Assembly (NCBI RefSeq): GCF_021864535.1
Contig: NZ_JAKJIC010000005.1
Span: 124,001 to 188,000, forward strand
Reading direction: 5' to 3'
DNA length: 64,000 bases
Source of the DNA: Oryzibacter oryziterrae
Lineage (GTDB): Bacteria; Pseudomonadota; Alphaproteobacteria; Rhizobiales; Pleomorphomonadaceae
This document shows positions 17,148 to 26,474 of this stretch, piece by piece (positions within the stretch are counted from its first letter, which is position 1; the number at the start of each line of letters is the position of its first letter). The notes below the pieces were generated by a model that was given only the letters and a program-made list of their open reading frames with translations, made no database searches and had not been told where the DNA came from. The translations under genes and the position numbers were made by a program.

Positions 17148-20100
17148 TCACCCGATATGCCAGCTCAGCATGCGGAAGGGCGTCACCAGCCCATCCTCAC
17201 GACCGTCGGGCATTTCCAGGATGTCCACCGGCGTCGCGTCCTGGCCGGCGGGAACCGTCAGGGCAAAGCGGCCGCGCCGTCCCGCCCCTTCGCTCACGCG
17301 CAGCACGGCACCGTCGCCGTCTTCGGCCGGCTTGAGCGCGTTGAAGCGCGCGTCGAGCCCGTCCCAGGCGATCGGCCGGAACGGCAGGCCCGCGCCCGAC
17401 GCCACGCCGACGAAGCGCAGGGGATCGTTGAGGAGATCGGCTTCCGCCTGCACCTCGGCCGACCACCAGCGCCCGTCATGCGGCAGCAGCGCGTAGGTGA
17501 AGCTATGCTCGCCCTCGTCGGCCAGCATGTCCGGATAGAGCGGGCCGCGGATGAGGCTCAGCGTCATCACGTTGCCCTTGGCCGAGAAGCCGTATTTGTC
17601 CGCCGACAGCAGCGCCGCGCCGAAATCGGTCTCGCTCATGGACACGAAGCGATGGCCGCAGGCCTCGAACTGCGCCTGCTGCCAGGTGGTGTTGTCATGC
17701 GTCGCCCTGACGGTAACGCCGATCGCCTGATCGAAGGCGGCGCTTTCGGCCAGCACGTTCACCGGGAAGGCGGCGCGCAGATAGGTGCGGCGGTCGTGCC
17801 AGCTGATGTCGGTCTTGATGTCGAGACGAGCCGAGTTCGACCACAGCCGGTAGCGCGTGACGATCCGGCTCGCCGAAAGGCTGCGCGTCACCGTGATCTC
17901 CGCCATATGCGGACCGGTGGCGGTCACCGCCAGGCTGTCGACGCTGTCGAGCTCATAGCCGCCGAGCGCGAAGCCCGGTTCGATGTCCCAGGCGTCGAAA
18001 TTGCGCGGCAGATCATTGGGATAGACCATGATGCGGTTGGCCGCGCCATCCACCGTCTCGCGGGCCCTGCGCTTGTCATAGAGCGAGGCGATCCGGCCCT
18101 TGGCGTCGATCTCGACGCGGACGAGGTCGTTCTCCATGGCAAGACCGTCCACCGTGACGCGTGCCGTCGAGCCCGCCCCGGCAAAGCCGACGGAGAGCGG
18201 CGCCAGTGCCGCGTCGGACGCCGCCACATAGCCGCCCTCGATCGCCTGCGGCGCCAGAGCCGCCGGCAGGGGCTCGGGGCTCGTCACCTGCCAATGGGGC
18301 TTGGCCGAACCGGAGATGTTGGCCACCGCCAGACCCGTCACGCCCCCTTCGCCACCGAGCCGCGACGCCAGAGCCGCCAGCCGCTCGGCCGCCACCGCCT
18401 CGGCATGGGCGACCACGCCTTCGAGTTCCGGCACGGTCTGCTCATAGGCCTCGCGGATCGACGAGCCCGGCAGGATGTCGTGGAACTGGTTGCGCAGCGT
18501 CAGCCGCCAATCGGCGTCGAGATCTGCCGCCGCGACTTCGCTGCCGGCGAGCCGGTCGAGGACCGAGAGCGCCTCGGCCGCCACCAGCGCGTTCTCGGCG
18601 CGGCGGTTGAGCTGCTTGACGCGCGCCTGCGAGGTCAGCGTGGCGCGGTGATACTCAAGATACATTTCGCCCTGCCACACCGGCACGGCTGCGTCCTTGA
18701 GCCCCGCCTTGAGGCTATCGATATGATCCTGGATCGAGCCGTGCTCCACGGTCGGGATCGCCGGCATCTTGTTGAGCAGCGGCAGCGCCTCGATCTGGTC
18801 GGGGGCCGGACCGCCACCGCCGTCGCCCCAGCCATAGGTGGCGATCACCGTGTCGGTGAGATCCTTGGCCGCATGCTTGCCCCACACTTCCACCAGCGCC
18901 TCGGGCTGCATCAGCATGTTGTAGCCGTCATTGTCATAGGCGTCGAAGGTATGCACCAGCACGCGCGAGCCGTCATTGCCCTGCCAGTGGAACACATTCT
19001 CCGGCATGCGGTTGGTTTCCGACCAGCTCACCTTGATGGTGACCAGCGTATCGATGCCGGCCTGGCGCATGATCTGCGGCATGGCACCGGTGAAGCCGAA
19101 GGTATCGGGCAGCCAGGCCGTGCGGCAGGTCTCCCCGAAGCGCTTCATGAAGCCCTGCTGGCCCAGGAGGAACTGGCGGGCAAAGGCCTCCGCCGAGGGC
19201 ATGTTGGTGTCGCATTCGACGAACATGCCGCCGATCGGCTCCCACTGTCCCCGCTCCACCGCCTTGTTGATGAGATCGAGGCAGCGCGGATCTTCCTCCT
19301 CGATATGGTCGTAATAGAGCGAGGACGACTGCACGAAGCGGAATTCGGGATAGGCCGCCATCAGCGACACCACCGAGTTGAAGGTGCGCGTGATCTTGCG
19401 CACGGTCTCCGGCTGCGGCCACAGCCACACATAGTCGATATGTGCATGGCCGGTCACCAGCACCTTGCCCTGCTTGGGATAGGCGGCGCGCAATTCGTCG
19501 AGCCCGGCGTCCAGCGCCGTCACCGCCGCCTGCACCGAGGCGATCGCCGCCGCGCCCAGCGGGGCCGGCGCGTCCGACGGTTCGAAGGAGCGTTCCCAGA
19601 TGCCCTCGGCGAAGGGCAGCGAGGCGAGGCGAGGGCCGACGTCCACCGTGGCCGTCGGCAGGCGCAGCCTGGACACGGCGATCTCGCCCACCTCGGCCAG
19701 CGAGCGGGCCAGCGTCTCGTCCTTCGCCGACAGCGCCGTCTTGATCACCACCTCCAGCCGGCGGCGCAACGCACGAATCTCCGGGGAGAAATCGATCAGC
19801 GCCGCCGCAGTGAGCTGCGGCGCGCGGTTGGGATGGCCGAACAGCGAGCGGGCCGCCACTTCCGCCTCGATCACGAAGGCGCCCTGCGGCAGCGGCCGGA
19901 ACTGGCGATGGCGCGGATTGGCACCGAAGCGGTCGAGGATCTCGCCGGTGGCGTCCTTCAGCGTCACCAGCGCCTCACCGCCGAAATCGAGCAGCAGTTC
20001 GCGCACGCAGCCCGCGAGCACCGCCTGCGGGTCCACCGGCTCCGAGCGAAAGGCGTGGATGCCGTGCCGATCCGCCCAGGGCTCGCCGAGCTTGATCCGC

Positions 20101-20246
20101 CGGCTGGCGCCGTCAGGCGTGCTTTCCGTCCAGTCCCGGATCGGCAGCTCGCGCTGGATCTCCCAGGCGGCAAGTTCCTGTGCCCACACATTGAGATGCT
20201 CGAGAATGTGGTGAAGGCGGCGCTGACGGTCTCGGAAGTCTTTCAT
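17148..20246 (-). CDS. Alpha-mannosidase, glycoside hydrolase family 38
   Basis: 1032 residues, the usual length of the bacterial/vacuolar type. A ~250-residue N-terminal domain precedes the GH38 catalytic domain, which begins GHAHIDYVWLWP with the zinc ligands H269 and D271. The nucleophile Asp is D381 in WLPDTFGF. The middle three-helix domain and long beta-sandwich C-terminus follow. It has no signal peptide, so it acts in the cytoplasm on imported alpha-mannosides. It is divergent from the ABC importer operon, and both flank a shared regulatory region. Confidence 0.92.
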   Translation of the reverse strand: MKDFRDRQRRLHHILEHLNVWAQELAAWEIQRELPIRDWTESTPDGASRRIKLGEPWADRHGIHAFRSEPVDPQAVLAGCVRELLLDFGGEALVTLKDATGEILDRFGANPRHRQFRPLPQGAFVIEAEVAARSLFGHPNRAPQLTAAALIDFSPEIRALRRRLEVVIKTALSAKDETLARSLAEVGEIAVSRLRLPTATVDVGPRLASLPFAEGIWERSFEPSDAPAPLGAAAIASVQAAVTALDAGLDELRAAYPKQGKVLVTGHAHIDYVWLWPQPETVRKITRTFNSVVSLMAAYPEFRFVQSSSLYYDHIEEEDPRCLDLINKAVERGQWEPIGGMFVECDTNMPSAEAFARQFLLGQQGFMKRFGETCRTAWLPDTFGFTGAMPQIMRQAGIDTLVTIKVSWSETNRMPENVFHWQGNDGSRVLVHTFDAYDNDGYNMLMQPEALVEVWGKHAAKDLTDTVIATYGWGDGGGGPAPDQIEALPLLNKMPAIPTVEHGSIQDHIDSLKAGLKDAAVPVWQGEMYLEYHRATLTSQARVKQLNRRAENALVAAEALSVLDRLAGSEVAAADLDADWRLTLRNQFHDILPGSSIREAYEQTVPELEGVVAHAEAVAAERLAALASRLGGEGGVTGLAVANISGSAKPHWQVTSPEPLPAALAPQAIEGGYVAASDAALAPLSVGFAGAGSTARVTVDGLAMENDLVRVEIDAKGRIASLYDKRRARETVDGAANRIMVYPNDLPRNFDAWDIEPGFALGGYELDSVDSLAVTATGPHMAEITVTRSLSASRIVTRYRLWSNSARLDIKTDISWHDRRTYLRAAFPVNVLAESAAFDQAIGVTVRATHDNTTWQQAQFEACGHRFVSMSETDFGAALLSADKYGFSAKGNVMTLSLIRGPLYPDMLADEGEHSFTYALLPHDGRWWSAEVQAEADLLNDPLRFVGVASGAGLPFRPIAWDGLDARFNALKPAEDGDGAVLRVSEGAGRRGRFALTVPAGQDATPVDILEMPDGREDGLVTPFRMLSWHIG

Positions 20247-20341
20247 GGCGGCTGTCCGGGCTGGGCACCTCCCGGGATGGGGACGGTGCGGGAACGGGTT
20301 TGGAACGTTTTAATGCGAGCCGATCGCAAAAGCAAACGGAC

Positions 20342-20364
20342 TAAAATCCTCGTTATGAATTTAA
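20342..20364 (+). promoter_or_regulatory. Putative ROK operator, site A
   Basis: 23-bp quasi-palindrome beginning TAAAATCC and ending GAATTTAA. It centres about 107 bp upstream of the alpha-mannosidase start and matches sites B and C. Confidence 0.6.
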
Positions 20365-20550
20365 TCGCGCCCCAAGGGCCGCCCCGGCGTTCGCCCGCCC
20401 GCCGATTCCCCCCGCGTCGGGCAGGATGCACCGGATTTCCAACAGGAATTCCAGCACTTGTCACCCCGGACTCCCATCAATGCCGCACCGCACTGGACAT
20501 CGTGCGAGTCTCAGGGGAACAATATGACGCATTCGGCCAAAAGTTACCGC

Positions 20551-20580
20551 TTGACACCCCCGATAAAATTCATGCTAAGA
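20551..20580 (+). promoter_or_regulatory. Putative sigma-70 promoter of the ABC importer
   Basis: A perfect -35 box TTGACA at 20551-20556 is followed 17-18 bases later by a weak -10 region (GCTAAGA). The -10 lies inside operator site B, as expected for repression. Confidence 0.45.
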
Positions 20581-20586
20581 ATTTAA
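20564..20586 (+). promoter_or_regulatory. Putative ROK operator, site B
   Basis: 23-bp motif beginning TAAAATTC and ending GAATTTAA, overlapping the putative -10 region of the importer promoter, about 100 bp before its first ATG. Confidence 0.6.
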
Positions 20587-20686
20587 GACGGGCAGCAAGA
20601 GGGAACTGCGCCCTTGGAAACGCCGACGAGGGGTGGCAACGTTCCACACCGACCCGGCGATCGGTTCACGCTCCGGGAGGTATTTG

Positions 20687-21850
20687 ATGAACGTTTCTGA
20701 TCTCAGCAGGCGCAATTTCCTGAAGACATCGTCCGCCCTCGGCCTCGGTGGCCTGATGGCCGGCACCTTCGTGCTCCGCGCCAATGCCGCGCCGGGCGTC
20801 ATCGACGTCATCATCAACTCCGACACCAACATCCTCGACTTCTGGACCCAGGTGATCAAGCCCGGTTTCGAGGCCGCCAATGCCGGCGTCACGCTGAACC
20901 TCGTCTCCTCCGGCGGCGGCGCGGCCACCGATCTGCTGGCCGAGCGCGCCTTCGCCGCCCTGCAGACCAAGACCGACCCGCAGGTCGACTTCCTCGAAGC
21001 CTACGGCCCCTATCATCCGGCCGACGCCATCTCCGCGGGCCTGTGGACCGACTTCCCCAAGGCCGGCCTTGCCAATTACGCCAACATCAATCCGGTCACC
21101 GTTCGCAATGAATGGTCGCTGCCCTATCGCGGCAGCCAGGTGGTGATGTTCTACAACGGCGACAAGATCCCCAACCCGCCCAAGTCTTTCCCCGAGCTGA
21201 TCGAGTGGATCAAGGCCAATCCGGGCGAGTTCGCCTATGCCCGCCCCGACAAGGGCGATTCGGGCGCCTGCTTCATCGAGCGCGCCCTGCAGGAAGTCAC
21301 GGGCAAGAACCCCGACCTCTTCAAGGGCGACAATTACTCCGAGAGCTACGCCAAGCCCTTCTATGACAAGCTCTGGCCGCTGCTGAAAGACATCGCCCCC
21401 TCGCTCTACAAGGGCGGCGAATATACCGCCGGCAACACGCCGTCGATCCAGCTGCTGGCCTCCGGCGCCATCTCCATGACCATCGCCTGGTCGGACATGG
21501 CGCTCACCGCCATCAACGAGGGCGTCGTGCCCGAATCGACCCGCCTGGCCCAGCTCGGCGACCTTGCCTTCACCGGCGGCTTCTCCACCATCGTCATCCC
21601 CAAGAGCGCTGCCAACTACGCTCTGGCGGTCAAGCTGGCCGATTTCATCATCTCGCCGGAGATCCAGAACAAGATCGTGACCGGCCTCGGCGGCTTCCCG
21701 TCGCTGAAGTGGGACGCCATGGATCCGGCGCTGGCGGCCAAATATGCCGCCGCGGCCCCCACCTCCATCCCTGAATTTCCCGGCACCTGGGAACCGTCGC
21801 TGTTCGACGGCTGGTACCGGGAAGTCGCCGCCAATCTGGCCCGCGACTGA
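20687..21850 (+). CDS. ABC importer extracellular solute-binding protein, Tat-exported
   Basis: 387 residues. The N-terminus carries a twin-arginine signal (SRRNFLK at 7-13, then a hydrophobic stretch to about residue 34). The rest has the family 1 solute-binding fold (for example FEAANAGVTLNLVSSGGGAA, then LPYRGSQVVMFYNGDKIPNP). GGGAGG lies 7 bases before the ATG. It is the first gene of the importer; two permeases and an ATPase follow. The ligand is not readable from sequence. Neighbouring mannosidases and the shared operator suggest a mannose-containing oligosaccharide, though its look also allows other small solutes. Confidence 0.85.
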   Translation: MNVSDLSRRNFLKTSSALGLGGLMAGTFVLRANAAPGVIDVIINSDTNILDFWTQVIKPGFEAANAGVTLNLVSSGGGAATDLLAERAFAALQTKTDPQVDFLEAYGPYHPADAISAGLWTDFPKAGLANYANINPVTVRNEWSLPYRGSQVVMFYNGDKIPNPPKSFPELIEWIKANPGEFAYARPDKGDSGACFIERALQEVTGKNPDLFKGDNYSESYAKPFYDKLWPLLKDIAPSLYKGGEYTAGNTPSIQLLASGAISMTIAWSDMALTAINEGVVPESTRLAQLGDLAFTGGFSTIVIPKSAANYALAVKLADFIISPEIQNKIVTGLGGFPSLKWDAMDPALAAKYAAAAPTSIPEFPGTWEPSLFDGWYREVAANLARD

Positions 21851-21889
21851 TCTTTCCGCGCCGACCGCTCTCCTGTTGCGGCGCGACCT

Positions 21890-21941
21890 GCTTCACCGGG
21901 CCACCCTCATCCTCCAAAAAAAGGCCCGGTGAAGCTCTTTT
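21890..21941 (+). terminator. Hairpin between binding-protein and permease genes
   Basis: A perfect 13-bp stem (GCTTCACCGGGCC / GGCCCGGTGAAGC, arms 21890-21902 and 21923-21935) is followed by TCTTTT. In importer operons such a hairpin usually lets the binding protein be made in excess over the membrane parts. Confidence 0.65.
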
Positions 21942-22047
21942 CCTGCCGCGGCGACTGCGGTCGCCGCCCCCGGCAGACGGGCAAGGCCTTCGTCAAGGCG
22001 CGTTCCCCTTCCACGGACGGCGTTGACCTCAATCCCCCAGGCGATCC

Positions 22048-22926
22048 ATGGCATCCGATCTCGCTCCGCCGCCCAAGACCTCCAAGAATCCGCTCGGTCT
22101 TCTGATGATCGCCGCACCGGTCGTGCTGATGGGGCTGTTTCTGCTCTATCCCGCGCTGCGCGTCGTCCTGCGCACTTTCGGCGCCGCCGACGGCTCGCCC
22201 GGCTTCTCGCTCGAGAACTATGCCCGCTTCTTCAACGACAGCTACAGCCTCAACAATCTCGGCATCACGCTCTGGACCACGGTGGTCACGCTGATCCTGC
22301 TGATCGTCGTCAACCTGCCGATCGCGCTCTATCTGCGCTTCCGAAAGGGCCGGTTGGCCACCTTCATCCAGGCGCTGGCCCTCTTCCCCATGTTCGTGCC
22401 CGGCGTGATCATCTGCTACGCGCTGATCCGCTACATCGGCCCCAATGGCCTGTTGCAGTCGCTCCTCGAACACGTGGGCATCACCGGCTACCAGACGCCG
22501 ATCATGACGCCCTGGGGGCCGGTCATCGGCCTGCTCTGGGATGCCATGCCCTTCACGCTCCTGGTGCTGACGGCCGGTCTCGCCGGCATTTCCAATGCCG
22601 CCATCGAGGCCGCCCAGGATGTCGGTGCCTCGCGCCTCAGGATTCTCTGGTCCATCGTGCTGCCGCAGATCCGCGGCTCGCTGGTGGTCTGCACCTCGCT
22701 CAACTTCCTGAGCCTGTTCGGCTCGGTCTTGCAGCCCTACATGCTCGGCCCCACCAGCCCCGAGCTGATGGGCCCCTTCATGCTGCGCACCTTCTCCTCC
22801 GTGCGCGATCCGCTGCAGGCCGGCACCCAGGCCACGATCACCTTCCTGATCTGCTCCGTCGCCGGCCTTCTCTACATCCTGTCCATGGGCAACCGCCGCA
22901 AGGCCGAGAAGGAAACCGTGGCATGA
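22048..22926 (+). CDS. ABC importer permease 1
   Basis: 292 residues with about six hydrophobic helices and the ATPase-docking EAA loop EAAQDVGASRLRILWSIVLPQ. It begins with a helix after a short cytoplasmic lysine-containing tail, as in MalF/PotB-type permeases. Its stop overlaps the next ATG (ATGA), so the two permeases are coupled and probably form the heterodimeric channel of the importer whose binding protein is encoded upstream. Confidence 0.88.
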   Translation: MASDLAPPPKTSKNPLGLLMIAAPVVLMGLFLLYPALRVVLRTFGAADGSPGFSLENYARFFNDSYSLNNLGITLWTTVVTLILLIVVNLPIALYLRFRKGRLATFIQALALFPMFVPGVIICYALIRYIGPNGLLQSLLEHVGITGYQTPIMTPWGPVIGLLWDAMPFTLLVLTAGLAGISNAAIEAAQDVGASRLRILWSIVLPQIRGSLVVCTSLNFLSLFGSVLQPYMLGPTSPELMGPFMLRTFSSVRDPLQAGTQATITFLICSVAGLLYILSMGNRRKAEKETVA

Positions 22927-23729
22927 TCAGGCGCTTCGATCTCGCCGGCCTCGTCATCGCGGCCGCCCTCGTCTTCTTCATCCTGCTGCCGGTGCTGACC
23001 GTCTTCATCTGGGCCTTTGCCGAACAGTGGTTCTATCCCTCGCTGCTGCCGACAAAATGGGGCTTGCGCTTCTGGAGCAAGGTGCTCGAACGCCCCGATG
23101 TCTGGAGCGCCTTCTGGACGTCCATGAAGATCACCACCCTGGTGACGGGCCTGTCGGCGCTGATCTGCCTGCCGGCCGCCTATGCCTTCGCCCGCATGGA
23201 GTTCCCCGGTCGGCAAGCCTTCATGATGTCCTTCCTGATGGCCACCGCCTTCCCGCGCTTTGCCATCACCATCTCGCTCGCCGTGCTGTTCCTGGTGTTC
23301 AATCTGGTCGGCACCGTCACCGGCGTGGTCATCGTGCAGCTGCTCACCACGCTGCTCCTGATGATCTGGCTGCCCACCGCCGCCTTCCGGGGCGTCAGCC
23401 GCAACATGGAGGAAGCCGCCCGCGATGTGGGCGCCGGCCCCTTGCGGGTGTTCTGGTCGATCACCCTGCCGCAGGCCCTGCCCTCCATCGCCGCCGCCGT
23501 GCTGATGACCTTCGTCTGGACCTTCTATGAAACCGAAGGCGCCTGGCTGGTCGGCGCACCGCGCATCACCACCATGCCCATCCTGATGATGCAGATGATC
23601 AACAACCAGATGGTCGTGCAATACGGCGCGGTGCTCTCGGTTCTGCTTTGGGTTCCCTCGCTCGCCGCCTTGCTGCTCGCTCGCCGCGTACTCGGCTCAG
23701 ACACTTTCGCCAAGGGCCTCGGAGCCTGA
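22923..23729 (+). CDS. ABC importer permease 2
   Basis: 268 residues, six predicted helices, EAA loop EAARDVGAGPLRVFWSITLPQ. It partners permease 1 in the inner membrane. It begins in the ATGA overlap with the previous gene; the ATPase gene starts 51 bases downstream. Confidence 0.88.
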   Translation: MIRRFDLAGLVIAAALVFFILLPVLTVFIWAFAEQWFYPSLLPTKWGLRFWSKVLERPDVWSAFWTSMKITTLVTGLSALICLPAAYAFARMEFPGRQAFMMSFLMATAFPRFAITISLAVLFLVFNLVGTVTGVVIVQLLTTLLLMIWLPTAAFRGVSRNMEEAARDVGAGPLRVFWSITLPQALPSIAAAVLMTFVWTFYETEGAWLVGAPRITTMPILMMQMINNQMVVQYGAVLSVLLWVPSLAALLLARRVLGSDTFAKGLGA

Positions 23730-23780
23730 CCTCAGCCGGCACCCCCTCGCCCGTTGAGCGTCCACTTTGGATCTTTTGAG

Positions 23781-24812
23781 ATGGCCAGCCTAGACCTTCA
23801 GGACATTTCCAAGCGCTACTCGAACCTTGCCGCCGTCGACACCCTGTCGCTTTCCATCGCCGACGGCGAACTCGTCTGCCTGCTCGGTCCCTCGGGCTCG
23901 GGCAAGTCGACGCTGCTCCGGATGATCGGTGGCTTCGAAATCCCGAGTTCGGGCAAGATCCTGATCGACGGCGTCGATGTCGCCCCCGTGCCGCCCGACA
24001 AGCGCCCCACCGCCATGGTCTTCCAGAGCCATGCGCTGTGGACGCACATGAATGTCTGGGAGAACATCGCCTTCGGCCTCAAGCTGCGCAAGTTCTCGCG
24101 CGACGAGGTGGCCGCCAAGATCGCCCGCGTCATGGAACTGGTCGGTCTCACCGGCTATGAGAAGCGTCACCCCAGCCAGCTCTCCGGCGGCCAGCAGCAG
24201 CGCGTCGCCATCGCCCGCTCCATCGTGCTCGAACCCAAGATCCTCCTGCTCGACGAGCCCTTCGCCAGCCTCGACCAGCACCTGCGCGAACACCTGCGCG
24301 AGGAAGTGCGCCAGATCCAGCGCCAGCTCGGCATCACCACCATCTTCGTCACCCACGGCCAGGACGAGGCGCTGGCGCTCGCCGACCGCATCGTCGTCAT
24401 GTCCAAGGGCAAGATCGAACAGGTCGGCACCCCCGACGAGATCTACGCCCGCCCGCAGACCGAATTCGTCGCCGGCTTCATCGGCGTCATGAATCTGGTA
24501 TCCGCCACCGTCTCGGGGGGAAGCTTGGCCTTTGCCGGCGAGGCCCTGTCCGCCCCGGTGGCCGATGGCCTTGCTACGCTCGCCATTCGTCCCGAGGACT
24601 GGAAGGTCGGCGAGGGAGCCGGCCTCAAGGCCACGGTCACCCGCACCGTCAATCTCGGCGCCTATGTGCTCGCCGACGTCGCCCTCCCCGATGGAACCAC
24701 CGTCAAGGTCCATCTCGACAAGGCGCGCGCCGTCCGCGAAGGCGATCCGATCGAGATCGGCATCGGCCCCTTCGCGCTCTATCGCGACAACATGGTGATC
24801 CATCGAAGCTGA
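23781..24812 (+). CDS. ABC importer ATP-binding protein
   Basis: 343 residues from ATG 23781. Walker A is GPSGSGKST, the signature LSGGQQQRVAIARS, Walker B ILLLDEPFASLD, and the switch histidine lies in FVTHGQDEA. A C-terminal TOBE-like domain of about 110 residues follows. That layout is shared by MalK/UgpC and PotA/FbpC-type importers. It is the last gene of the importer operon and converges on the ROK regulator gene, with the repeat-rich spacer between them. Confidence 0.9.
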   Translation: MASLDLQDISKRYSNLAAVDTLSLSIADGELVCLLGPSGSGKSTLLRMIGGFEIPSSGKILIDGVDVAPVPPDKRPTAMVFQSHALWTHMNVWENIAFGLKLRKFSRDEVAAKIARVMELVGLTGYEKRHPSQLSGGQQQRVAIARSIVLEPKILLLDEPFASLDQHLREHLREEVRQIQRQLGITTIFVTHGQDEALALADRIVVMSKGKIEQVGTPDEIYARPQTEFVAGFIGVMNLVSATVSGGSLAFAGEALSAPVADGLATLAIRPEDWKVGEGAGLKATVTRTVNLGAYVLADVALPDGTTVKVHLDKARAVREGDPIEIGIGPFALYRDNMVIHRS

Positions 24813-24940
24813 GACGATCGTGGGGCGATCGACAGGACAGTCGCCCCCATCCGGCCGCACTCGCCGCGTCCGCTCGGCGATCATCGCCCGCGCTTCCATA
24901 CACGTGCGGACCGATTTTTGGTGCTGTTGCGCCCGTCTCT

Positions 24941-25104
24941 GCCGGGGCGACCTAACCGCGACATTCGCGCCGTGCTCATCGAGCGCCTAGGCGACGAATG
25001 CGCGACATCTCCGCTCCCCTCAGCCAGGGCGACATAACCGTGACATTCCCGCCGCGCTCATCGGGCGCTCGGGCGACGAAATCACGACATCTCCGCCGGC
25101 CCCA
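24941..25104. repeat. Two tandem 82-bp imperfect repeats, hairpin-forming
   Basis: Copies at 24941-25022 and 25023-25104 are about 84% identical over their first 73 bases (shared blocks GGGCGAC, TAACCG, GACATTC, GCTCATCG, GGCGACGAA, CGACATCTCCG). Each contains a bulged inverted repeat. The second copy covers the last seven codons and the stop of the ROK gene; the first fills the spacer towards the importer ATPase gene. They may act as a terminator region for the two convergent genes. Confidence 0.7.
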
Positions 25105-26335
25105 CGCCATCGATCGGGCGCACGTCCTGCGGGATCTGCCGCACGTAGAGATGGCGGAAGTTCGGGTTGGTATTGACAAAGATTGGCAGCATGGCTGCGC
25201 CGGTCACCGCCGCATCCTTGATCAGCGCCGCCGCCGTCAGGCGCGGCTGCTGCCGATCGCGCCGCGCCGCCGGCGTCGCCCTGAGCGGATAGGCATGCTC
25301 CACCAGCAGCTCCACCACCGGCCGCGGCAGCAGGCCGCCAGCCACCACGAACTCCGGATCGAACAGCACTTCGATGATGGCGGTGATATCCCGCAGGGCG
25401 GCGGCGGCCGCATCCATCCATTGCATCAGCCGATGGTCGCGCAGCTTCAGCAGCCGTTCGGCCTCCGCCATTGCCGTCGCGTCATCGGCGGCGCCCACTG
25501 CCTGGCGCAGGCCGCCAATCGACAGGATATCCCGGGTTTCCCGCTCCGGCCAGGCGGGCGATCCATCGATGCCGAACACCGGCAGCAGGCCGACCTCGCC
25601 GGAATTGCCGCGCGCGCCCTTGAAGGGCATGCCGTCGACGATCAGGCCCGCACCCGTGCCATTGCCGATGTAGATATAGCAGAAATCAGCCGCCGGATCG
25701 TCATGCCGGTGGAAGCGCTCGCCGATAGCCGCCGCCGTCGCGTCATTTTCCGTATAGACGGCCAGCCCGGTCAGCTGCTGCAGCCGCTCGGCCACCGACA
25801 CATCGCGCCAGTCGTCCCAATCGGGCAGGCTGAAGTCGAAATCATAGGCACTACTGCCAAATGTCGGCAGCACCACGCCGACGCCCCACACCTTCTCCCG
25901 ACCGATCCCCAGTTCACCGAGGATATCCCCGATCGATATGGCGATAAATGACAGGGCATCACCCGCATTGCGTGTATCGACTTGCAAGTCCCGCCGAGTC
26001 ACCTCGCTGCGCTTCAAATCGCAGACCTTGACCAGCACCTGCCCGCGATCCAGATGGATCCCGATCGAGAACCCCGCGGCAGCATTGGCGTCCAGATAGA
26101 TCTGCGGCTGACCACGCAGGCCGCTCGACCGCCCGGCCTCGATGATAAGCCCTTGATCCAGAAGCTCTCTTGTGATCGAGGAAATGGTCTGCGGCTTGAG
26201 GCGCACCAGCCCCGAGATCTCCACGCGGCTGATCGGCCCGCGCTGGAAGATGGTTTCGAACACCAGACGGCGATTGAAGATGCGCGCATCCTCGATACGG
26301 CTGCCATCGATCTGGCTGCTGACGTCGGTGTTCAT
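25082..26335 (-). CDS. ROK-family transcriptional regulator
   Basis: 417 residues from ATG 26335 (AAGAGACG just upstream); ATG 26374 is the alternative. An N-terminal winged helix-turn-helix (IFNRRLVFETIFQRGPISRVEISGLVRLKPQTISSITRELLDQG) leads into a ROK ASKHA domain with VYTENDATAAAIGE and YIYIGNGTGAGLIVDG. The zinc motif of classical ROK proteins (CxCGxxGCxE) is absent; the stretch reads GLLPVFGIDGSPAWPERE. It probably represses the importer, mannosidase and the two sugar-metabolism genes and is released by a sugar ligand. That regulon is inferred from the shared motif. Confidence 0.87.
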   Translation of the reverse strand: MNTDVSSQIDGSRIEDARIFNRRLVFETIFQRGPISRVEISGLVRLKPQTISSITRELLDQGLIIEAGRSSGLRGQPQIYLDANAAAGFSIGIHLDRGQVLVKVCDLKRSEVTRRDLQVDTRNAGDALSFIAISIGDILGELGIGREKVWGVGVVLPTFGSSAYDFDFSLPDWDDWRDVSVAERLQQLTGLAVYTENDATAAAIGERFHRHDDPAADFCYIYIGNGTGAGLIVDGMPFKGARGNSGEVGLLPVFGIDGSPAWPERETRDILSIGGLRQAVGAADDATAMAEAERLLKLRDHRLMQWMDAAAAALRDITAIIEVLFDPEFVVAGGLLPRPVVELLVEHAYPLRATPAARRDRQQPRLTAAALIKDAAVTGAAMLPIFVNTNPNFRHLYVRQIPQDVRPIDGVGPAEMS

Positions 26336-26435
26336 CGTCTCTTGCGTTTCATCTTTGGATCTTGCTGCCGGCATCAACGGCTATGGCGGAGCGTCATTTG
26401 ACGCCAATCTTCCTGCAAATTCAAGCTGTTTGGCA

Positions 26436-26461
26436 AGGGTGCCACCAAGGCGCGGCACCCT
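26436..26461 (-). terminator. Hairpin after the isomerase/epimerase gene
   Basis: An 8-bp stem (AGGGTGCC / GGCACCCT) with a 10-base loop lies 14 bases downstream of the minus-strand stop at 26475. The U tract is poor. Confidence 0.4.
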
Positions 26462-26474
26462 CGCCCCGTCCCTC

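Larger units (their letters stand above)
20247..20686. other. Divergent regulatory region, alpha-mannosidase / ABC importer
   Basis: 440 bases without a gene. It holds two copies of the 23-bp motif described separately (20342-20364 and 20564-20586) and a likely sigma-70 promoter at about 20551-20580. Nothing else was recognised. Confidence 0.6.

Noticed and set aside
24941-25104. CRISPR-like array
   Set aside because: Only two units, directly adjacent, with no unique spacers of constant length.
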